Shown piece by piece: positions 56,721 through 64,000 of a DNA stretch of 64,000 nt; the first letter of the stretch is position 1; every line of letters starts with the position of its first letter. The translations under genes and the position numbers were made by a program. The notes beneath the pieces were generated by a model. It saw only the letters and a list, made by a program, of their open reading frames with translations. It had not been told where the DNA came from and made no database searches. Location: contig CM055822.1 of NCBI GenBank assembly GCA_029582265.1, forward strand, positions 37,712,679-37,776,678, in the 5' to 3' direction. This DNA is from Zoroaster sp. YZ-2022. Lineage: Eukaryota > Echinodermata > Asteroidea > Forcipulatida > Zoroasteridae.

Positions 56721-57708
56721 TATAACCATCTTTACAGATGCATGCTAGTGTACTATTTTTATATGTCTATAGTATACTTACAAGAATTTATTAATTTATT
56801 ATTATTATTTTTTATTTATTTATTTATTATTTATTTATAGAATTTATTTATAGAAATCTTTACAGATGGTTGCTCATCCAGCACAGCTGATCATTAATTG
56901 GGGCCTTCTTATTGTACTGTTACCTTTTGCAAGTGATGATTAAAAGTGATTGATGATATACAGGACACGATCTCAGCTTTTGCTTCCACTTTGTTGGTTT
57001 AATTAAAAAAATCTATTGAGATAGGAAACCTTTCTTAAGGCAGAGACAAAAATCAAAAAAAAATCCAAAGGTTATCACTTGTATAAAAAGATTATCATGA
57101 CTTGGGTAGCAAAAAAATCGTAGTCTGCAGAAAAGACACCCGATGTATTTCCCATTTGCTTTATATAAACCCCCTTGTAAATCCTGAAGGAACACTTTTT
57201 CAAATCTATGCATACCATTTTAAGATGGATATTATACAATATGTATCATTTCAATCATCATTTAAGTCTTTCACATCTTTGTCTTTAACGCGAATTTGCC
57301 CTAAACTTGCCGTTCTGCTTCGTTTTACCTACCTACCGCGTGATGGCGCCCTTCCCCATGTACCAATTCTGCCGAGTCATACCGTTACATCGGCTGCCGT
57401 GCAAAACTGCACTAGTGTCCTATCTTCCTTTTGTAGTATCTTTGGTATACGCGCGCGCCGATCCGCTGTGAATTGATAAACCAATCGCCGCTGCGGGCAC
57501 CATTCATTCCTGTACGTCCACGGCCGCGCCACCTTTTGTCCAGAGTAACGTCTTGGGCATTTTGCATGGTCGAGGTATGTGACCTTTCATGCATATTCAA
57601 CTTGCGGTTTAAGAGAATACTACGCAAGCGCACAAACGGCAACAGCTCACCGCATAATCAGCAGGCCAGCCTGGTAACTTGCTACATTGTTATGTACATG
57701 TAATGTAC

Positions 57709-58849
57709 TGTGACGGAACAGGGGCAAGTCTAGTCCAGCCTAGTGGACTGTTGCGAGTTTACTGCGTCTTTGGCCAGCGACGCTATGCGCCGGTCTGCGT
57801 CGCGTGGGGTCTGCGCCGGGCAGTTAAGCAGCAGCAACTGGCGGGGTCGGAGGGCAGTCGGAGATTAGAGTTCAATAGGGGAACCGTGCTATATTGATGC
57901 GTTTATCGCTGTGATTTGTCGCTTGACTGGCTGGGCCGTGTGTGGGATTGTGTGCGTTCAGTGTGTAGGCTGGAACTGCGGAACTCCCTGAGTCGCCGAC
58001 AGCTAGCTGCGGATAGAGCGAGGTAATATAACTTTGTTTGGGGAAGGATTGTTTTGGGAACGTGAGTGAGCGTGAGTGTTGGACCTATTATTTGGGAAGG
58101 CTGAGGAGCATAGGAGGGTTGAGGATTACATGCTGTTTGTAGTACACCTCTGGTGGGATTGACGGCTGGATTGTATTCCTATTACCTTTGTGCTTGCTAA
58201 CCCGGTGAGGTTCATTGGTTGTAGCGCTCTGGGTTCCTGTGAGGGTTATGGTAATCCTCAGGTGTAATCAACCCCGTTAGATAATCTGTTACCGACATTT
58301 CACTTGATCTGATTGTGGTTAATATAATAACCTGTTGTGAGGTATACCTGTTGCAGGGCTAAGCTGGCAATGAGCTAGCCTAGTTGAGGTATACCACGAG
58401 GTTATTCTCACTGAGGTATATTGTGAGGATTGTGTATATAAAGTTATTGAATTGTATTTAAAGAAGGCAACGAGGTGAGGTTTACCTTATCTTTGCCATT
58501 GTAATTTGATACAAGACTTTATAAAAGAATCATTGATCAGAATAAACCATTTAATTACTGTCTTTGGTAACACTGTATCCTTGTGAGGTTTATTGAGGTT
58601 ACTGGTAATTGCTCTAATTCCATTGAGGTATAATCATTCCCTAGGCGGTGGTACATTTCCACCAAAACGAACTGCCCCTTGGCTTAGTCCGCCGTTCGTT
58701 AATTATCCCCCCTTGTGTTCGGGTACCCGCTCACCCGTGCGCAAGGTTAATAAATATTTTTGTTGGATAATAGGCGCTGGTCGGTGTCCCTGGTTCAATA
58801 AGATCAGTCTCTTGGGTTTCCCCCGGCGTCGAATAATAAAAACGCCACA
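57709..58849. mobile_element. Solo LTR of a Gypsy-like retrotransposon
   Basis: A 1141-bp block starts TGTGACGGAACAGGGG and ends AACGCCACA (terminal TG..CA; the reversed end is TGTGGCGT). It is flanked by the 4-bp duplication GTAC (57705-57708 and 58850-58853). It is GC-richer than its surroundings, with a TATATAAAG box near 58435 and AATAAA signals near 58540 and 58748. No second copy and no internal coding region follow, so it is a solo LTR if the assignment is right. Confidence 0.58.
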
Positions 58850-58924
58850 GTACTATAGTGTACATGTACATTATACATATACATGTATAATACGTAAATA
58901 CACTGTGTGTGTGCTCGCTGAATA

Positions 58925-59147
58925 ACATGTACTTCGTACACACACGTAATAAGGTTTGACAGTGTTCACGGCCGGTGAAAAAAAGCCTCATGTGTTTTCG
59001 AAATTTCCCGGACGCAAATCTATGACTTTCATTCTCTTGGCCTTATAAAAAGGATTCTATCGATTTTTTGGGGTACAGAAAGCGAAAACTATCCGGCCGG
59101 CCGTGAACACTGTCAAGCCTTATTACGTTTGTATACGAAGTACATGT
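58925..59147. mobile_element. Short MITE with 50-bp inverted repeats and captured M8 fragment
   Basis: The left arm starts ACATGTACTTCGTA and runs through CGTAATAAGG to CACGGCCGG. The right arm (59093-59147) is its near-perfect reverse complement, with about three differences in 50 bp. Only some 115 bp separate the arms. Positions 59053-59093 of that interior match the interior of the M8 MITEs (GATTCTATCGATTTTTTGGG, then GTACAGAAAGCGAAAACTAT). Confidence 0.72.
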
Positions 59148-59171
59148 ACATGAGGGTGGTGAAAATGACAT

Positions 59172-59292
59172 TTAAACCCAGTCAACGATTCTCCCGTTTG
59201 CAGTGACCACAGTTCAACAGTCAAAAACAGTCAGTTGACTGATTTTGACCACTGTAGCTACTTGCTACAAAAGTTCAGCTACAGTAGGAGGG
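59172..59292. mobile_element. Fragment related to the MITE at 34613
   Basis: TTTAAACCCAGTCAACGATT at the left, AGTTGACTGATTTTGACCAC in the middle, and GCTACAGTAGGAGGG at the right end. The right flank is TATA rather than TTAA, so the end is altered. Confidence 0.5.
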
Positions 59293-61089
59293 TATACAAT
59301 GACAGACAAGTTACTTTAAGTAACATACTTGAGGCATTTATTTATAAAATTTCTGTACTCGAGTTGCCAATACAAAATGAATTTGCCATAGTGCCACGTT
59401 TCGATTGGTAAATTTGACTGAGCTGAACCAGGTAATTTGCCCATCTGAAGTTGTTTACTCCTCCAGCTGATTACAAGAAAATTATTTGTAAACCGTTTCA
59501 AAAAGCAAAACAATGCAACCTATGTATGGTGTTTGTGCAAAGAACTTAAAAGATTTAAATACTTGTGACATTTATTTTGTAGTCAAGATACAAATGTTAT
59601 ACAGTTATAAACAAAATGTTATAAAAAATATGTTTGGTTGACCACAGACAATTTGACTGAACTGTCACATAAACATGAAACAATTATTCACTACAGTTCA
59701 CTATTTCACTATTTATGATACCGGGTATGCCCCTTGAAAACTACATGATTGGAATACAATTTACCTGTCCCCAAACCAATGATTTACGTTCCCATTAAAA
59801 AAGGGGGACGATTGGTAATAAACAAAAACAAAATGAACTCAATGAATTATTATCTAAATGCATACTTGCTTATAAGATGGTATAATGGTACAAAACATTC
59901 TCAGAATTTACTCTATCTGACATATTTTCTGGTAACAATACAATTTAATTTATTTAAAATCCATGCAAAATATTTAGATACTAAATAAAAAGGAGCTGAA
60001 ACTTTCACAGGTTTTGTTTTGTTTACTTCTTAACCACTACCAAAAACAAATACCCCAAAACTTAAACAAAATAAGAGATTATCTCAATGGTGTTATATTG
60101 TAATGTTAGAGTCCTTAGTAAATGTACATGTACACTGAACTTTTCAGCCAATTATTGTTTTTTAATCGATGCATGGTGTTTGTATGAAATACAAAAAGAG
60201 CTTTCGTCATTATGTCAACTTTAAATGAAATAAATCATGATTATTACATTTTAAACCAACTACATGTAGTCGACATGTTGATTTCTAGTACATTATTACA
60301 TGTATGTGTTTTGTTAGTAAAAGCACACATGTATACTGATAGGGATACAAACAGTATATGACACCACTGTAACTATACCCTCAAGCTATAACAAATCTCA
60401 TGGGATCCACAAAATTCAGTGTACTGGGCCTTTTGTGAACTACATGTACATGTATAATGTCAATTGTATGTAACAAAATTGGGAAACAAATTAAATGGTT
60501 GTAATTGAATGTTTGCCATACCAAGGACTGTTGCAGTGGTGTTTTATTGTACAAGAATAATTGTCACAAATTTAATACTATTGAACACTTCTATTAAAGA
60601 AAAACACCACCCCCACAGAGGGTATTCCACGGTTTCCAGAAACAATAAAAAACAAACAAACAACTTAAACAAACAAAACAAAAAAGGTTGCTTTCATCAT
60701 TTATACAACTTTGGACATTTTACTTCATGCCTTCAAAACAAAAGGAAATTAAAAATTAATTGTGCTAATAAACCAGTAAGTTTTCACAAGGCATTGTACA
60801 TGTACAGAAATGTCTGAAGTGGTGTCAGACTCCAACTCTAACAAATTCAGATACATGTAGATATTGTCTTTCACAATGTTCAAACACTTCCAACGTGATT
60901 TCCTTACATGCTAAAGCATATCGGTTCAAAAACTAATTTAAATGGAATACCAATATGACATTCATTTACTATTTCTGTTATTGTGAAGTTAGGCTTATCC
61001 ACAGGCTAAGTCTTCACTTGTATAGAGATAGCTACTACTGTCGCTAAATAATGTTTTCTTGTACCCTTGTAGATGGCCCTTAAGTTTGG
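59293..61089. other. No gene seen
   Basis: AT-rich with ACATGT motifs; no coding block, RNA gene or clear repeat boundary. Confidence 0.5.
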
Positions 61090-61730
61090 ATACATTACTC
61101 TGGGAGACAGTCACAACTTGTCATTCAGCTGATGCTGTACACAGTCCATACAGCAATGTATCCCGTGTCTGCTGGTTGGCATATGACTTAGCAGAGCATG
61201 TGCTTCCATCACAAGCACACGTTTGGGCACAAACGTCACAGCAGTTGTGTTTTTATAGTATCACTGTGTCACTGTCGCTTCTTGATGGAAAACTGTTCTT
61301 GATGACCATTCATTCCATCGCAAGTTTTCAAACCAGCTCCGTGCTATGATAGTTAATGAGTGTCACACTTTGGGTGCCATCCCAGCCTGCCCTCCCACAT
61401 TAGGTCATCAAATTCTGTTGGGTGACCTACCAATATCACATTATGGAGACCAAAACTCAAACCTCCCCGTCTTCTTGTGCAAAGCTGTCGATAACTTTTC
61501 TTTGTACATGCACTTCTGTGTTGTATGATACATATCAAAGAATCAGTATGACTCCTTTGAAAGAAGACGTCAAAATAAAAAGCGCAGTTCATTGACATTC
61601 TTGATGTATGACCGTAGTATCTCCTGGGCAATCCATTTAAAGACGCCTTCAAAGCTTTTGTTACAGTCGCCTTGATAACAACATACTTGATGTTAGAGCG
61701 TTCGACCCATAGTTCCTCAGGCCCAAGCTT
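61090..61730 (-). pseudogene. RecQ-like ATP-dependent helicase pseudogene (C-terminal half)
   Basis: Minus-strand fragments in changing frames line up in RecQ order. NIKYVVIKATVTKA with FKWIAQEIL (61700-61610) matches the start of the second helicase lobe. DMYHT then TEVHVQRKVIDSFAQEDGEV and VLVS (61540-61450) matches the segment before the F-G-M-G-V motif. GHPTEFDDLMWEG and DGTQSVTLINYHSTELV (61420-61335) cover the degraded Q-x-x-G-R-A-G-R-D-G motif VI. NCCDVCAQTCACDGSTC (61248-61195) is the cysteine-rich zinc region of echinoderm/cnidarian-type RecQ proteins. Several frameshifts and stops (for example TGA for the expected arginine codon after GEV) make it non-functional. Absence of introns across these blocks would fit a processed or transposon-carried copy (inference). 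Confidence 0.66.
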
Positions 61731-62464
61731 TCAGCAATCGTCCTCCAGTGACTTAACGCAACAACGCATGTACTTGCTTTCAAAATGGAATGTAATTCTC
61801 CAAGCTGTCCATAACACCTCCAGAATATGGAGCTCTCACTTGATGAATGGCCCCTGTTAATGTTGACAAAAGATGAAATGTTATCACGACAATAAAATTA
61901 AATTAATGGAGAATATCCAACAAAAACGAGGTGAGAAAGTACTGTGGGTAGGGCAGCTAAATACATGATTTTTTTTAATCATCAGAGTAAAGTAAGTTAA
62001 GTAAATAACCATTTAAACACTTTTTCCTGCTCATAACAAACAACAAACAAACATAAAACAAACAAAACATCATATCATAAGGATTAACACTATGTGTCGA
62101 TAATGAATGGTTAAATTCTGGTTCACTGGCACATTTTTGGAATTAATTAGCTGAAGCTGATGAGAAGTTGATATTGATAAGAAGAGGCTATTATATGATT
62201 ATCAATGGATTCATCCATGCAAATAGGGCATAAAATATGGGTGTAAGAAGCAGTGGGCAGGATAGGAACAAAGCTTTTGAATTTAAGCTGTTGGCAGGTC
62301 AGTCATAAAATGCCAATTGTTGGTTTTAAGTATAGGCATTCCTATTTGGTATTCACAAAGTAAACTTAGCAATAAAAACAGTCACAGAATATTTCTTTCA
62401 AAATAGGCCGACAGTGAACAATATATGAGAACCTGTAGATATTACATGTCAGCAGAGGGTACTT

Positions 62465-62953
62465 GGGTAGAATGTCGTATCCGACTGCCACTTTTTATCA
62501 TTCAATATAACCAATATGCAATCTTACCTATCCAGTAAGGTGGAGAACATATGGATGATGATGATGATGATGGACATATACTTCAAATTATTCCAAGATT
62601 TCCTTTATTATTTCATGAAAAATAGGGCATTTTTGGTATAGGGCCTACGATGACTTTCTCAGTCATGTCAGTCTGATCTTGTCAACTCCCCCGTTAGTGA
62701 CCAGCACATGTCATTGTACACATGTGCAGTAGCAACTATAACAGGATACTTCTATTTTCTGAAGGAGAGGATTTTTTTTAAAGGGAAATAAAGTCCGAAA
62801 ACCATCATAAAAGTGGTTTTTAAACAAATAAAAGATAGTTTTCGCTTTCTGTACCCCAAAAACTCAATAGAATATTTTTTTAAACTGGTTAGTGGTTGAA
62901 AAAAAATTCCAAAAAACCCTTAAAAAGTGGCGGTCAGATACGACATTCTTTCC
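62465..62953 (-). mobile_element. MITE family M8, copy 4 (8-bp target duplication GGGTACTT)
   Basis: Plus-strand ends GGGTAGAATGTCGTATCCGA and CGACATTCTTTCC. The perfect 8-bp duplication GGGTACTT lies at 62457-62464 and 62954-62961. A GATGATGATG microsatellite expansion distinguishes this copy. Confidence 0.82.
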
Positions 62954-64000
62954 GGGTACTTTGTCATCGTCTTTTTAGCTAGCCTATGACCTATAAGCCC
63001 CAGTCATTTTTCACAAAATATAATTTAATATTTTAAAAACGGTACCTACCACTTACCAGTACAAGTACCAATTCCATTTCGATACGCAATGCCAATGATG
63101 ACTTCCGTCGACACACAATCCACAGGCAACGCAATATCTTTCCACTATTACAGTAAGTAAGATAAGCTCCCGAACCCGGTGGTTAAATTGATAAATAAAT
63201 CTAGGGCCTATACCCTGTGCGAATTGCGAAAGAGCAGTAATTTGTTGACTTTTCAGCTTCTCAATAATTTTCTTTCAGCGAAATCAATAGCTTCATCCAC
63301 TTTGTTGGATTTTCATGCAGCGATACACTCGACTAGACTCGCGTTTTGCTATTGCATGTAAATATGTTGTTGTTATTGTTAATGGCACTTCTGGCAATCT
63401 ATGTGCCCTTTGTGCCAGTTGCTGTACGGATTGGACAGCGCATGCGCACAGAGATACGAATGATATGAGACTGCTAAAAAAAAATATTTTTCTATTTTAC
63501 TGGGAGCTGAAAAATTTGAAGTAATCTTGATGGACCGGTACAAAATTAAGAAAAAAGATGATCTCAGTCAAATGATTGAAGAAGTATAAAAATGAAAAGA
63601 TATTAACCCAAATCCAAAAGTCAAACCCAGGTTATTATAGCACGATCTAGAAATTTTTTTAGGGGGTGGGTGTCGGTGATCCTCCAGACATAGAGCGCCG
63701 CATGTGTTCCTGCAAGCCGGTCCGTTTCCCTTGCAGTTTAAGAGCCCGTGCTCCGCCAGGTATAATTTGCAGGGCCGCAACACTTCAGGTGATGATGAGG
63801 CGGCATCCTGTCCAGCCAATCACCAGAAACACCCAGTCCTCTGGAAAAGAAATTGCTTGTGTAGAGAAGAGCTATGTAATATTTTAATGTTTTCCGAAAC
63901 TCTCTTTAATAAATTGAAGTATATAGGCTATGTTATTTTTGGATCCAAGTAATTCATGTATTGTCATTTGATTATGAGTATATTTTAGAGCCCTTTGTAA
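62954..64000. other. No gene assigned; GC-richer patch at 63660-63840
   Basis: Both strands of the GC-richer patch are open for about 70 to 80 codons (minus strand: cysteine-rich, CKLYLAEHGLLNCKGNGPAC), but no family is recognised. A possible 88-nt minus-strand exon (63144-63057) with good splice sites is open in all three frames and cannot be assigned. Confidence 0.35.

Larger units (their letters stand above)
54233..56760 (-). mobile_element. 5'-truncated Tx1/L1-like LINE nested in the P-like element
   Basis: A 23-bp candidate target duplication (54210-54232 and 56761-56783, ATATGTC..ATAGTATACTTACAA, one mismatch) brackets the insert. On the minus strand it reads 5' to 3' from fragments such as WKLYFDYWLK (about 56640), through VGDVVWHGKLFTYHD (56162-56572 region), to a C-terminal part with the CPLCNTEDESHEHIFIFC zinc-binding motif. 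The 3' end is an A-rich tail of (TAAA)n at 54238-54306. Reverse transcriptase and endonuclease are missing and at least two frameshifts are present, so it is dead. A HINE-like element interrupts its 3' part (54663-55524). Confidence 0.72.
53449..57444. mobile_element. P-superfamily-like DNA transposon with 8-bp target duplication
   Basis: The ends are 28-bp inverted repeats beginning CAAAGATACT (53449-53476 and, reversed, 57417-57444) with one mismatch. They are flanked by a perfect 8-bp duplication GTATACGC (53441-53448 and 57445-57452). Internal inverted repeats TAGGTAGGTAAAAC lie at 53536-53549 and, reversed, at 57322-57335, about 90 to 110 bp from the ends. A THAP first exon starts 177 bp inside the left end. 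THAP domain, 8-bp duplication and subterminal inverted repeats together are the hallmarks of P elements. Removing the nested LINE (54233-56760) leaves about 1.47 kb with no transposase catalytic region, so the copy is non-autonomous. Confidence 0.8.

Noticed and set aside
61059..61349. Plus-strand 96-codon frame
   Set aside because: It is the antisense of the RecQ-like pseudogene blocks, which match a known family in order.
63057..63144. Possible 88-nt minus-strand exon with good acceptor and donor
   Set aside because: All three frames are open and none gives a recognisable domain; no neighbouring exon of matching phase was found.

Overview
The window looks like animal nuclear DNA, most likely from an invertebrate deuterostome. 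An echinoderm is my best guess and amphioxus the main alternative. The evidence is short exons with GT/AG splice sites in multi-kilobase introns, a multi-domain SRCR receptor gene (a family strongly expanded in sea urchins, sea stars and amphioxus), tRNA-derived SINEs, APE-type LINEs, and very frequent copies of the palindromic motif ACATGT. There is no sign of bacterial or phage organisation. Most of the DNA is transposon-derived, and only two ordinary host loci could be supported.

Host genes. (1) An eight-exon gene on the minus strand from 51680 down to 26342 encodes a type I membrane protein: signal peptide, four SRCR domains, one transmembrane helix, and a proline/tyrosine-rich cytoplasmic tail with a PPxY motif. 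Every splice junction I placed keeps phase and the CDS sums to 1740 nt (579 aa). Its last exon runs into a minisatellite whose 26- and 28-bp units break a 30-bp coding period, so the tail stops early. The older frame can still be followed to a stop at 26088. (2) A first coding exon of a MARVEL-domain (CMTM/MAL/plasmolipin-like) membrane protein lies on the minus strand at 16481-16615; its downstream exons were not found.

Transposon layer, left to right: a 250-bp tandem repeat (91-670); a THAP-encoding terminal-inverted-repeat element (2391-3756); several MITEs (7-12.4 kb), including two head-to-head copies of a family with 8-bp target duplications; a 1.7-kb Helentron/HINE-like element with a 149-bp core array (13104-14817) and an 859-bp relative (20561-21419); an LTR-like GC-rich block (28687-29744); a degenerate full-structure CR1/L2-like LINE inside an SRCR-gene intron (35667-39117); TTAA-flanked MITEs in the SRCR introns; two SINEs; a 1.17-kb element with long complex inverted repeats (49854-51019); a three-level nest at 53449-57444; a solo LTR (57709-58849); and a RecQ-like helicase pseudogene (61090-61730).

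The nest is a P-superfamily-like element (THAP exon, 28-bp inverted repeats, perfect 8-bp target duplication GTATACGC, internal inverted repeats). It carries a Tx1/L1-like LINE, and the LINE in turn carries a HINE-like element. Together these give a relative order of insertions. Sequence between the listed features is AT-rich and shows no convincing coding or RNA signal.
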